A stretch of DNA of 64,000 nt from Lunularia cruciata (Eukaryota; Streptophyta; Marchantiopsida; Lunulariales; Lunulariaceae): contig OX419755.1 of NCBI GenBank assembly GCA_948567375.1, positions 36,089,001-36,153,000 of the forward strand. Reading direction: 5' to 3'. The number at the start of each line of letters is the position of its first letter. Position 1 is the stretch's first letter. The notes under the pieces were generated by a model that ran no database searches, was not told where the DNA came from, and was given only the letters and a program-made list of their open reading frames with translations. A program made the translations under genes and the position numbers. Below, piece after piece: positions 1 to 11,060 of this stretch.

Positions 1-1
1 A

Positions 2-583
2 CTGGAATTCCTGACAGTCAAGCACATGAGCAGACTCACACATCTCCCCTCTTTAGTTGGACTGACTTCCTTGAAGAGTCTGCAAATTGATAGCGTCCCC
101 AACCTCACACACCTCCCTGCATTAGTTCAATTGCCTTCCTTGACAAGTCTTGAATTATGCTATCTGTCCTGCAGTGACCTCAACAATATCTATAGATTAC
201 CTTCACTGACATTCCTCAAGTTAAGCAGTTTATGCAATCTTACCAACTTGCCTGAATGCTCTCTACTTTTCCCCAAATTGGCAAAGCTTGAGATGAGTGA
301 GTTGACAAGTCTGACCGAAGTCCCCAGTTTACATGGGCTCACTTCGTTGAAGTCCTTGACGCTTGTTAACTTCCCTAAACTTGAGAGTCTTCCGGACTTG
401 CCCTTGCTCTCTCTTGAAGACTTGTACCTGGGTAATCTTCCCCGAGTTGCGGGGTTGCCTGACTGTCTTCTCCCTTCCGAAGATGCGATCCGGACCGCAC
501 CCATTAGCGTCACATTTCAGAACGGGACTCCGACCAATTCCAAACTCGACTCTCAAATTTCACTACTAAGTTTACTCGTCTGA
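2..583 (+). CDS. LRR protein, 3' part only
   Basis: The reading frame is open from the first bases of the window to a TGA at 581-583, so only the C-terminal part (about 193 residues) is present and the gene begins upstream. It shows about seven leucine-rich repeats of roughly 23-25 residues with recurring L-x-x-L-x-x-L steps and LxxLP or LTSLKSL blocks, typical of plant LRR receptors, including NBS-LRR resistance proteins. The last 35 residues leave the repeat pattern and form a polar tail. No NB-ARC, TIR or kinase part lies in the window, so the class is undecided. The LRR surface would bind a ligand or partner protein. The internal Met at 26 is not taken as the start because the LRR pattern already runs before it. 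Confidence 0.75.
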   Translation: MEFLTVKHMSRLTHLPSLVGLTSLKSLQIDSVPNLTHLPALVQLPSLTSLELCYLSCSDLNNIYRLPSLTFLKLSSLCNLTNLPECSLLFPKLAKLEMSELTSLTEVPSLHGLTSLKSLTLVNFPKLESLPDLPLLSLEDLYLGNLPRVAGLPDCLLPSEDAIRTAPISVTFQNGTPTNSKLDSQISLLSLLV

Positions 584-2010
584 CAAGTGTACTATGAGGT
601 GGGCTTTTTCTCTCTTCTGATCAAGGAAATCTGTCTACGTTCAATGAGATTCTTTTCTACGGGCTCTCTGTTAGTCAGGTCCAGAACTTGGCGCTCTAGC
701 TTAGTATACAACTGGTACTGATCAGACCGATGTTCAATGTGTCAATCAATGCTTCAGACATGCAGTACCAAAGTGCAACTCCCCTTACTTGAAGTCAATC
801 TTTGTGGATGCTGGAGCTACTGCATGTGAGCTGGAACTAGAACATGTGATCTGCAATACTAAGGGCAACTTCCTTGATGTAATGCATATGTTTTGAACAG
901 CTCATGAGAACACGTTCCATGTTATTTGATTCTTATGAATGCTTGAATTTGAATTTTTGACCATACAATTACTTCTCCAAGGTTAAGAAAATGTAAGGAT
1001 GAGTATTTGATGGTATTTCTGTATCACACGGGTTCAGAATTTTGAGACAATATTATTCTCTCATGCAATCTAACTTTCTGTAAACGTAGGGTGATGGGTT
1101 TAAGGTCTAATCGAAAATAATAACCATGATTATTAAAACTCTCTTTAGTAATATTTCCACAATGATTGATGAATTGGATGAGTAAAATGCAGAAAAATAT
1201 AATTTAAACGAGGATATTGACCAGTCAGACCTTTTCCATATCTTTTATTTCTTTTTTCTTTTCTATGTAGTTCCTAACCCTGAGATGCAATAGCATTTTA
1301 CCTTACAAATTACCTTACTTATTTCTCGTCGAAGAAGTTGGAGATTAGTGCTTACACCTTGCTCTAATTTTCTCCAATGCATCTAGGTTTTGTGGGAAGA
1401 CATTTATACGTTTGGACAATGTTTCTGTTCTATAGATCCAATATAATAGAGGTAACTGGTTTACCTTTTCAATCAGATAAGAAACAGATGTTTAATTTCC
1501 ATTCACGAAAGAGCGTTCCAGTAACTGCTTTTATCTAAGATAATCCTCTTCAAACCGGAGAATTTGCTGAAGCAGTGAAGGACTATGATTCCATCTTTTG
1601 CCTTTCATCAAACCAATGTGAATTACATACGCAGACTAAATGATAATTCAAATTCATGAGCATGCTTTAAACGAATCATCCTGTTTAACACGTCCCAAAG
1701 ACTGAAATTAGGTTCAGAATTACCATAGGCTCAGAGATATCTATCTCACAAGATCTTGTAGGAGATACAGCAGTGTTTTAATTTTCGAGTCTCTCTCGCA
1801 CGAATTTTCACTTTGGTGGTTTTTGAGGAAAACTATTCGGATTGAACTTACTGACTCTATTCGTAGTGTCTTTTGACGTCCTTTCATGTATGTGAGTGTA
1901 TGTATACACAAGCGAGGAGAATGACGGAATGTACCCTTTCTTCTTAAGTAAGGGAGTTAAGTAATACGTCGATAGTTGTAATTCTAAAGTAATGAAATGA
2001 AGGAACCGGA
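584..2010. other. intergenic, no gene seen
   Basis: About 1.4 kb downstream of the LRR stop. It is AT-rich, has no long open frame on either strand, and no RNA gene is recognised. The first few hundred bases probably hold the 3' UTR of the LRR gene. Confidence 0.5.
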
Positions 2011-2014
2011 TTAA

Positions 2015-2120
2015 GATTAGGTTATACGATGTTAGCTTTAGGTATAGGGTCTTACAAAGCTTGTTCATTTCATCTTATTACGCATGCTTATTCAAAAGCT
2101 TTATTGTTTCTTGGTTCCAG
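2015..2120 (+). pseudogene. ndhF: chloroplast ndhF fragment (NUPT)
   Basis: About 105 bp translate in one frame to a peptide containing [30 protein letters not shown]. This is the signature of chloroplast NAD(P)H dehydrogenase subunit 5 (ndhF) in its transmembrane antiporter-like core. The rest of ndhF is missing on both sides, so it is a small plastid-to-nucleus transfer (NUPT). The frame is still open, and only a few residues look altered (CSF where ndhF usually has a short hydrophobic triplet). It runs straight into a Ser-rich stretch and a dispersed repeat. The mitochondrial homologue nad5 fits less well because the [16 protein letters not shown] wording is plastid-like. Confidence 0.8.
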
Positions 2121-2124
2121 TTCT

Positions 2125-2225
2125 AGTTCTAGTTATTGGGGCTTAGCACCATTTTACCTCTCCCATGGGGTCTTCCCATCCTTCGTTTTCTTTGCGCGGT
2201 CGCCTTCTTCTCTTCGTTCTAGTTC
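2125..2225 (-). repeat. dispersed repeat copy 1
   Basis: On the minus strand this stretch reads GACCGCG, an A-rich run, then ACGAAGGATGGGAAGACCCC, then AGGTAAAA and GCTAAGCCCCAATA. The same order of blocks, with changes, occurs at 10546-10630, 13600-13680, 49885-49995 and 63785-63870. The copy at 63785 shares almost the whole 45-bp left half. It abuts the ndhF relic. The repeat class is unknown. Confidence 0.6.
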
Positions 2226-2241
2226 AGCGTAATTCAGTATC

Positions 2242-2760
2242 TTGCTAGATACTGCGAAAGAATATGCGATTCTGTACGAGAAAGGAGGCAGAAGATACGG
2301 TCTACCAACGATACGTACCCCCTCATGGCGCCAACTCGCACATCCGAGGTGGTATCGCTTGTTTGTCGTGTTGTCAACCCGAGTGACGAGTGAGTGTGTT
2401 GCGAGTTGGCGTCCTAGGTGGCAAACGAGCCAGCGTGGCACAGTAGAACCCAGCCAGGCTGGAGTTGAAGGCGGGAGAGGTAAAGGACGCATTTATGAAT
2501 GCCAGCGAATGCGGAGTCGTCTTCTGCAGCAGATGACGCTGTTCGATCTGTTCATCGAGTCCATCTACTACTGTGTATCGTGCGACGGGGCTGTTCTCGA
2601 TCCAAATCGCCACTACTTGAGCACTGCCAGAAGCTGAGATTGTAAGCGAGGGAGTTTGTTCGCAGTCCCAGTCCGCATCAGCATTATTGGATTGGGAAGG
2701 AAGGAAGGAAGAGCAGAGGACCAACAAACGGGTGCTACGTACGAGAATTCGTCGAGCAAA
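2242..2760 (+). other. 5' region of the membrane-protein gene
   Basis: Immediately upstream of the ATG at 2761. It includes an open frame of 131 codons (2242-2637) with no recognisable domain and a GGAA-type short tandem at about 2697-2710. I read it as promoter and 5' UTR. The open frame may be chance. Confidence 0.35.
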
Positions 2761-4125
2761 ATGGCAGCCAATCCAGTGATTCTCCCAGTGGTTCTCGCTA
2801 TTATGAGTGCCGTTGTCGGGCACCATAAGTGGCATGACTTACCTAACCCACTTCCAATTTGGTGGGACATTCAAGGTGAGAAGTTCAGATTTTTGTTGAA
2901 TTCGACAACTCTTTTAGTGCGTTCAGTAGTTTCGGATTCTGATTGCTTGTGGGTTCGAAAGAGTGAATTTGTGTTTGTTCGCCGTTCGTTCATTCGCAGG
3001 AGAACCGATGTACGTTCATCATGTGACAATCAATAGATGGTTCGCGGTCTCGATCTTACCAGCTCTGATGGTCATCATTCCATACATCGTTTACCTTTTT
3101 GCCTCCCACGATGCAGCGATCAAACACCAATCGTAAGGATTATTCTTTCTTGGACGAGCTATTCTTTCTTGGAAGAGTTGGTCCTGTTTATCTTCTGCAG
3201 CACGCATGTTTTTCTTCTACTTCTTCTTGGGAATTATTTAGATGGAATCTGGACCCTTTTGGCTTGAATTTAGATAAGATTAAAGTTGGGTTCGAATGCT
3301 TCTGCGATATTCAAGGTGATTTCGAAGCCAATTGTTTCAACTTTGTTAATGAATGTGCAGAGGTGAACAACAGCACGCGACGACTCATCTGATTAGTCTT
3401 CCAGCTCTGTTCCTTTTCGTCGTCCATAACTTCGTGCTTCTGGATACATACACTAGTGTGACTATGAGCTTTCCTTCTCGCTTCTTCGTGGCCACCATTG
3501 CTCTGTGGTTGATGATCTGGGCCGGATATAATCTCCAGGTATGTTTTGTCTATGGTTAATATTGTTATCATCATCAGTTTCATCCCGTCTCATTATGAAA
3601 AGGAAATACTGACTCGTCTAATGTCGAATTTCTGCAGTATATTACACCCAATCACACAGTTGGAATTTTGACCCCATGGACTCTCCGTAACGACACAGTC
3701 TGGGAGAAGACCCACTCTCATGCTGGTAAATGTTCAATGACAATCCTATTTCGTCTCCTGACTTTAATAATATGTGGTTATTTTCTGTCGCAAATTATGG
3801 ATATTACGAAATCATTACGGTTATCCTTCGCTGAAAGTTAGCTAATTTCAATCTATATATCTGTTGTAAGGGGTATTGCGAAACTAACACTCCTCTAAAT
3901 CACTATATCTTTGCAGGTTGGACTTTGCAATTACTCGGGTGGGCGCTTTTAGTTTGTGCATTATTCGTCCCCACTGGTCTTCCTCTTCTGATCGTTACTT
4001 TGGTGCTGTTTGTGGGTTCCAACCTGTACCTTGTCTTGTATTCTTGGACGATTTCTTGCATTACCCGCGATCGCTCATCTCAGGATCGCTCATCTCAGGA
4101 TCCTCTTCTAGAATCCCAAGCCTAA
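2761..4125 (+). CDS. multi-pass membrane protein, five exons, family unknown
   Basis: Exons are 2761-2875, 3000-3132, 3361-3538, 3638-3725 and 3917-4125. Every junction has GT-AG ends, and the lengths sum to exactly 241 codons (240 residues). The start MAANPVILPVV is the first Met of the open frame and leads directly into a hydrophobic segment. Five or six likely membrane spans lie near residues 4-20, 51-72, 93-113, 122-141 and 172-215 (probably two spans). They are separated by short loops rich in His (GHHKWHD, YVHHVTINRW, GEQQHATTH, EKTHSHAG). The C-terminus is hydrophilic and carries a perfect duplication of DRSSQ. I do not recognise the family. The regular exon phases and conserved-looking hydrophobic blocks argue for a real gene. 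His-rich loops between spans would suit metal or haem contacts, but that is speculation. Confidence 0.7.
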
Positions 4126-4175
4126 ATGTCATAAATACAGAAAGCGACTCTAATTATGATGCCCGAATATAGTAT

Positions 4176-4583
4176 TCTAGTAATGATTGTAACATTGTAA
4201 AGGTATTGAGGAGAAAATTAAAAACCTCTGTGTTGTATGAGCTGATTTTGCTCTGTAAAGAAATATCAGGAACATTTTACTTTTGAGTATCTGGGGTTAC
4301 TCTGTATAAGACATGTGTTGATTTTTGGGCTATCCAAATTGACTCTATTTATTAGTTTCATGTTTCTAGTTTCATGTTTCATTCAAATTATTGAAATTGA
4401 CACTTCTTATTAGTTCCATGTTTCTAGCGATTGTAACATTATAATGATATTGAGGAGAAAATTGAAAACCTCTGTTTCTGTGTGAGCTGATTTCCCCTGG
4501 AAAGAAATATCAGAAACATCTAACTCTTCAGTATCTAGGATTACACTACATAAGACATGTGTTGATTTTCGTGTTGACGATTG
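4176..4583. repeat. direct duplication, unit about 247 bp
   Basis: Two copies of a 150-bp block, one from about 4176 and one from about 4424, share the same order of words: ATTGTAACATT, ATTGAGGAGAAAATT, AAAACCTCTGT, AAAGAAATATCAG, AAGACATGTGTTGATTTT. They are joined by a shorter repeat (TTAGTTTCATGTTTCTAG at about 4353 and TTAGTTCCATGTTTCTAG at about 4410). The first copy begins about 50 bp after the stop of the membrane-protein gene, so its 3' UTR region has been duplicated. Confidence 0.8.
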
Positions 4584-4611
4584 AATGCTCACTGAGCATC
4601 CGATCGTTAAC
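4573..4611. repeat. imperfect hairpin
   Basis: The arms GTTGACGATTGAATGCTCA and TGAGCATCCGATCGTTAAC are inverted complements with about three mismatches and almost no loop. It sits at the end of the duplicated 3' region and could be a terminator-like or cruciform-forming site. Confidence 0.5.
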
Positions 4612-5434
4612 AGGATTCACTAGTATTTTCAAGTCTGAATTGTACAGTAAGAGTATTCATGGACATTCTATACCCGCCAAGATCGCCAGAGAGTACTCCA
4701 TCGAAGCGGGCTAGCCAAAACATCATTAAATCGGTCTATTAAGGTTTCTGGTCTCAGTTACATGTACGTCTACGTTTCCAGATGAGCAGACAGGCACTAG
4801 CTTCACTAGAAGCAACTGAAAAAGACAGTCTGAAAGCTATGTGCTTTTCCTATGTAGTGGGTTCTGGTTCTCCAGTTCGGTGAGCGGATTGTCCTCCCAT
4901 TACTCATATATTCTTTTCCTGTGCTGCTGCTCATCTCACATACCCCGTTTGTCAGGTCGAAGTGTCCAGTTTTTAGAGTTGTTTTCAGTTATCTGCAGGT
5001 TCTGTTTAAATTCCTTGCCAGATTCTCAGCAAACTTAAAAAATAGAAGTAGTCGAGCACGGTAGCTCGAACTTGATTCGTGGAGAAAATATACAGTGTAA
5101 TTTTCAACCGTTCAAAAAAACTGTGAAGATCCAAGTTGAAAACAGAGATTATGAAATCATATATTACGCTCAGAATAGAACGTAGATTGTACAAGTTTGG
5201 AGCTGTACACATGGAGACTAATAGTGGCAAAGCTAGTTACAAATTCGTCAGGAATTTGCGTAAAGGACTTCGTTTGACACTTCTGAGACCGGGATTCGGT
5301 AATTTAAGTAAAGAATTTGTATGGGGATGAATCATCCCTCATCTATAGAAGTTTGATCCTACCTTCTCCTCACCTATTTTTACAAACTTGAATTGTGGAT
5401 CGAGGGCCTGTTGATTTCCCCTGTTTACTTCGTA
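4612..5434. other. intergenic
   Basis: Lies between the ends of the membrane-protein gene (+) and the KH/CCCH gene (-), so the two genes converge here. There is an open frame of 64 codons at 5136-5330 (+) with no recognisable domain. I see nothing else supportable. Confidence 0.4.
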
Positions 5435-8076
5435 TCACCTCATTGCAGTTGGAACTCGAAGCTCATGTGCACCATGAGCAAAGTGGCATCTATCTGCGAA
5501 TGTGCAAGTTCCTTGGACAAAGTTTTCACACATTTTGGTTTTAAAGTTGTGTGATCCTAGTGCTGCTGCCTTAGGTGTGACCACCTCTCTGTTCTGGAGA
5601 AACTGCCTCACCATTTCACTAGCATGTTCAATCTGCTCCAGTGACCCTTCCATCTCCACATTCCTCATGTTCGGATCTGATTCATGTTCACGAATCGAGA
5701 GTTTGGCTCCAGTAAGGCGACTTATCTGTTTAACGTTAGACCCGGCTTTTCCAATAATGGCTCCAGCAAAGGCAGCTTCAATGCTGATTTTCGTTGTAGA
5801 AGTCGATCCGAAGCCTGTGGCTGTGACCCCAGGTGGAGTTGGTTCTCCATAAAATATTGCAGAAGCCACAGCCGTGGAGGGGTACCCGTTTGTGTATACT
5901 CCTAGACCAGCCTGGGAATAGTCCCCAGAAGATCGTCCATTACTGCTGCGGTTATTGGATGGCCGCAAATCAGCTTCCCCGTGTGCAAAGTGGCACTTTT
6001 CAGCAAAGCGGCAGCCTTCAGGAGTGTTATAGCGGTTGCAGAGGCGAGTTTTATAGCCTCCCACAGTCACACTGGGATCAGCTACCGGGGTAACTTGATT
6101 TGCAGAAGTACCTCCCGCACAGTGCAGGTTTCGCAGCCCACCTGCCCCAACATTGGAAGTCATGTTGCCAGCCAGAGGCGCCAATCCCAAAGCAACAATG
6201 CCACCAGGTACATAATGCAGGAAATGGCACCCTTCACCATAAGGGCATCCTGAAGTGCTGGACACCCACACACACAACAAACATGTAAACATTTTTTAGT
6301 ACTCTGAGCGTCTGTCAGCATCTCTCAAACATTGCTCGATTCCTTAATGGCCAGCTCTCTCTGGTGGTTATTCTTCGGGGTACAGAGAGTCAGAGTAAAG
6401 TTGACAAGTTTGACCAAAGCTGTAATATTCTCGAGTCTTTTTGCCATTTAGTGGTTCCAGTTTCAGAGCTTCGGATTTCCACCGAACTTCGAGATACCTA
6501 GTGTCTCTTCAACTGGTTCATTACTGGATATCTATAGCTCTATGGCTAGCTACACCCGGTCTTAAATTTCAAAACTTTGGCTTAAGTGTAGTGCTACTTA
6601 TAGAGTGGAGGAGCTCAATTATTATCAATTGAGAATCAATCAGCACTATACCTAGCTACCCCATTATCAATGAGTTGTTACAAGCGGATGGGCACATTAA
6701 GATTGCATTTGATTTGCAACCTGTTTCCACTTCTTTACATAACCAATTTCAGCCAAAACAGCATATGTTGATTATGAAGGGGCCGGTAGAGTGAGTCCAG
6801 CCTCAAACACATACAGAGTTGAGTTTCTGTTTGCTTGACTCGGTTAACTGAACGTACATTGAAATGTACGTGGTGGTAAAATCAGGCTGACCGTTGAATG
6901 GTACCAGATCTTTGATTCCACGTGGCGTCTGCACAAATAGCATCACTGTGGTGGCGAGCCTGATTTTGGGCCCTGCAGCAATGCCCAACTAGAGCTCAAG
7001 GGGCTCCGCAGGAAAGCCTCGGCAACCCCCGGCGAACGACCTTCACTAATTCAGTGTCCACCAGATCAGGCCATCATATAGTACATCAAAGTCTATATAT
7101 TCACTTAAGTCTGTTTACTTCGTCCAATGGTTCGTCTTCTTATCAAGGAGACCTCGTCGTTTTCTAGTATTCTACGACTGCCAGGTTCTGGTGAGGGATT
7201 TTTCGAGCTATCCATCTTTTTAGCAGCTTACATTTGCTCATGTTCCTATATCTCCATCTAATTCAGGCTGTGAAAGGTTGTTTCGCCCTTCTTATGTGGT
7301 GGCAGTTTGCAGATTATAGATAAGCAATAGCTAAGGAATTGCAGTCTTGAACTGTGGAACCAAGTAACAGTAGAAAATGTTCCTACATACCTGAAAAATT
7401 TAGTGCAGGGCTTAGTTTTACTCCCCAGTGCGGAGGTTGGTGCTCCGGCCTCCCGTTCATCTGCACCAACATAAAACCATTAGTTATTCTGACAATCCAA
7501 AATACATGTTTTAGCACATGAACTCTTATAAGACCAAAGAAAACAGAAAGGGCATTACTTAGAAAGAAGAACAGGAAGACCATGCCATACACTGTCAAAC
7601 GATCTCAAAGAAGGCTACGAAGATAGTAGGTAGGCTGGGAGGGGAATAGAAAAGAAGTTCAAGAAGTGCAAATGTCAAAGGAAGGAAGAACACCACATTC
7701 CTGGTCTACAAGCAACGAGATGGATATCTTTGGAGAGAGGCGTCCGATTACATGAACTGAAAGAAGAGTTCGGGAGGTACTCTACGACATGTCCTAGTGA
7801 TTCTTCGACCTTTCCAATTTGCTAATGTACAAGGGTACTGCAGCAAGTTCCGACAAGGTTCTGTAACAAGGTAGAAGAAGCAAAAGGACCACGCTGGAAT
7901 GAGACTTTAGTTGAGTCATTTGGCCATTTCCCGGGAATGGAGTGGTGCAGGTGCAGCCCACCATTTATTTGAGTGTTGGGGTGCTGCTGCTGCTCCGTCC
8001 CGTTCCCGTTTGCAAGGCCATTGCCGTTGGTTTCATAAGGTCGAGGTTTCTTTTGCAGTGGCTCATTCACTGCCAT
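5435..8076 (-). CDS. KH plus CCCH zinc-finger RNA-binding protein (KHZ/C3H type)
   Basis: Minus-strand exons are 8076-7962, 7460-7391 and 6257-5435, summing to 336 codons (335 residues). Three CCCH fingers are visible. The first (C-x8-C-x5-C-x3-H) is split by the second intron after KPCTKFFS and completed by TSGCPYGEGCHFLHY. The second is LCNRYNTPEGCRFAEKCHFAH. The third is MCENFVQGTCTFADRCHFAH near the C-terminus. Between the last two is a KH domain with the GKAG loop in AGAIIGKAGSNVKQISRLTG. This order matches plant KH/CCCH proteins of the Arabidopsis KHZ1/KHZ2 type, nuclear RNA-binding proteins linked to flowering and senescence. Exons 2 and 3 are secure. Exon 1 (MAVNEPLQKKPRPYETNGNG) is inferred from phase and its Asn/Gly-rich character, and its donor is weak. 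The 1.1-kb second intron shows no other gene. Confidence 0.85.
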
Positions 8077-10545
8077 CGCTCCTCCTCTCAGTTGCTTTCA
8101 GCTGCGAAGACAAGTTTTTCCCACACTGTCCCTCTTGTCTTGATTCTGCAGAGTTATTCCGAAGCTTTTCTAAGAGACGTTTGCACAAATCTTGATCTCC
8201 AAGTCATTCACAAAGGAAATAATCACTGCAAGCCTTTCATCTGGAACATTGAACGTTGAGAAGTCAAGGTACCTCTGACGAGAATTACGCTTCACTCTTT
8301 GAATACGCACATTTGCTCAGTAGTTTTGTCACAGGGGTCTACCATCGTTCGGACAATTATCCCTTTCAGCAAATTCAATTCATCTCAGCAGGAGGACTAC
8401 AATTAACAGTGCGTGAGCAAAGTCGAATTGCTACATGGGCAACGCGTACATTGACCGCCGCATGATACACAAGTCGAGGTCCATCCACGGCTTTTAGCTC
8501 GACCAGCTGATGTGATTCAGCCCAAGGAAAGATAGATCTCCATTGCATGGAAGAATCTTCCACTGTTCTAAAGTGACTGACACAACTCGAGATGAAAAAA
8601 CAGGTACAATCGAGTTAAAAGCAACAACGCTCAGATTGAGAACATGAAAAGATCGCTCGAAACCCACTCGAATGCTAACATAAAATCAGCCCCCCCACCA
8701 CCCCCCCAAACTCAAGGTTCTTGCTCAACGAAGCAACCCCACAAGATTCGTGCCAGGTTCGAGCAGCTCTCGAGTCCGTAAATGATTCACTGAAAACTCA
8801 TAATATTTAAATCTACCCACATGAGGGATAGACCCCAATTCCGAATTGTCCGTTGAGAATATACGCCAAAATACACGCCTTTAATCGATCGATCGGTAGA
8901 TTGTTTCAATAGAAGAAGTAAAAGAAGTTGCGAACAAGAATGACAATCAATGGTGCGATCAAGAACCTCACTCGAATTCCCTCTCTCCACTCCTTTCTCT
9001 CTGGTCTTGCTGACCGGTCACCCAGCCGGTGGTATCACTGTCATTCTCTCGCGGCTTCTGCCGGTTACCTTCTCCTGAGACCGAGGACTCCGGTTCCATC
9101 ATAGACAGTTGCAAGACCGTTAGGCTCCATGGAACGCGACCGTATATATTTTATGTCAAATTATTGCCTTCGAATCATGTATGAGTAGTTCAATCATAGC
9201 ATCTAGGATGTCGTTGTTATAACTTTATTGTGAAGTTCGATCTTCCAAGGGTTCTTAATTCTCGTGTCTTGGCAAACACTTCCTTTCCAATCGTCCACAA
9301 ATTTGCTTTTCGCGATAGCTATGATCACTAACTTGTGGATCAAAGCACAATGATGCTTCCAATTTAGTTATTTATTCCAAGATTAGACACACTTTCGAGA
9401 AATAAATTAGTTAAAGCTGATTCGCATGGCAGAGAGATCAAGCCTTCATTACGGTACTCTATTTGGGTATATATCCACCCCAGTGGTAATGTTAGAATAA
9501 ACTTATTATTGAGCATAATAGTTCTGGATGTATTAAGGATTTGTATAAGAATGCTCACGATCCGGCTAGTAATGATTTATGAACTGAATATAAAAACAAG
9601 GTGTAGAGATAGCCATAGTCTTTCTTCTCAATATACGTTGTCAATTTTAATTCGTATCCATCCAAAGTTCAATAAGTACGCACGTAGACTTACAATGATA
9701 AAAGTGTGTAAGATATAGCAATGAAAGCCAAAATTCCAAAATAACATATGTGATAATGTACAATGGGCCTGACATGCATATATATATAAGTACTAAACAA
9801 AGTCTGCAAGTTAACTAGGTTAGTCTAGTAATTAAATTATGTTCATTAAACGGATATGGGTAAGAATTGGTCCATTGTTTACGCGTCAGTGAGATGAGAT
9901 ATAAAAAACAGTTTGAAGATTAGCACAAAGAGAAAATTAACTCATTGCCCTCTAGCATTCATCATATTTGGAGTTGAAAATGATTGATTACTAGATCCAA
10001 AAATTGATTCTATTGTACTCCAAGTTGAGACCATCATTAAAACATCTCGTTAAGTACAAAATCCTTAGTCTATTTTCAAGTTCAAACTCATGAAAAAATT
10101 ATTATGAAAGCAGTATAGTTTAATTGAACGGATGTTGTACAAAGAAGCAGGAACACATAAAAAATGAAAAGTAAACCATATTGCACATAATTTCCAAATG
10201 TTGTCTAGCAATCCAGAGCACTTTCAACAATGAGAATTTCGCACCAAAAGGTACACGTCATCGGTCTCTATGTCCTTTTATGGTGGATACAGTAATTTGC
10301 TTTCATCAAGTTTGAAATCGTTCTTTTATCAATCTTTATAGAAATATATTCAACATTTTTCTCAATGATGCATTGCATTGTTGATTGAAGAAGTCATATT
10401 TGTAGAGATAGGTATGATAGTGTGTTAATTTACAAAAATCATTGAAGGATCAAACCAAAATGGAATCCATGTTAGACGGAAGGTGGAATAACTTGGAATA
10501 TAAAAACATCTACTGCTTAAGAAAAGAGAGACAAGGCTTTTGCTT
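8077..10545. other. upstream region of KH/CCCH gene and AT-rich spacer
   Basis: No supported coding region. 8077-9130 is the likely promoter and 5' leader of the minus-strand KH/CCCH gene and contains two 7-base C runs at 8690-8707 and a CT-rich tract near 8975-9005. From 9130 the sequence turns AT-rich with many stops in all frames. Confidence 0.4.
8690..8707 (-). other. paired G7 runs (G-quadruplex candidate)
   Basis: The plus strand carries C7, then ACCA, then C7, so the minus strand (sense for the KH/CCCH gene, about 620 bp upstream of its ATG) has two G7 runs. Each run can give two G3 blocks, which would allow a four-stranded fold. Confidence 0.45.
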
Positions 10546-10630
10546 AGATAACAAGAAGGGTGGGAAGACCCGATCAAGCTATACAAGCATAAGACATAAG
10601 AGGCAAAATAAGGCTAAGCTGCAATAGTAG
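10546..10630 (+). repeat. dispersed repeat copy 2
   Basis: Contains GATAACAAGAAGGGTGGGAA, then GACCCGATCAAG, ATACAAG, AAAATAAGGCTAAGCTGCAATA. It matches the minus-strand copy at 49885-49995 nearly block for block, including the GATAACAAGAAGG start and the GGCTAAGCT-CAATA end. Confidence 0.6.
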
Positions 10631-11060
10631 CGGTATGAGAGAGCTGTTGCTTAAGAAAGGTGCAGTAGAACTCTAAGTCGTTCATTTTGATGAGCAGAAA
10701 GTTGGGACTTTGTTTAGGAAGTATAGGAATGTATGAAGCTTCAAAATTACTATGGCTAAAATTATAAATATAGAAGGAGATATAGGAACCTGTTGATGCA
10801 TAAGGGCCGCTTCTCCTTTTTGCCGGTCTTTGTAATTCTTCGTGTGTGCAAGAACTCAAACGGGGCATTCTTAAGTTTCTCACCTACTAATATAGAATGA
10901 AGAAAACTTTAATCTCAATCTTGAGAATAGAGATTCTAAATTTTATTTACTTAACACTCCAGAATATCATATTAGATTTTGATTTTATATCTATATCATA
11001 GTAGATTGACATAAGATTTTAAGTTTTAGATACCAAGATATACATAGCCATATGATATAT

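Noticed and set aside
2015-2120. mitochondrial nad5 as the source of the relic
   Set aside because: The [16 protein letters not shown] wording and GYTMLALG start fit plastid ndhF better than nad5, which has different residues around the same helix.
2242-2637. 131-codon + strand open frame before the membrane-protein gene
   Set aside because: No recognisable domain and directly in the expected promoter and leader. Composition does not look like protein.
3285-3310. GGTTCGAATGC as a tRNA B box
   Set aside because: It lies inside an intron of the membrane-protein gene, with no A box or cloverleaf around it.
7822-7961. continuation of the first KH/CCCH exon to the stop at 7822
   Set aside because: The frame past 7962 has no zinc-finger or KH link. 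Only a donor after the Asn codon in phase 1 joins to exon 2.
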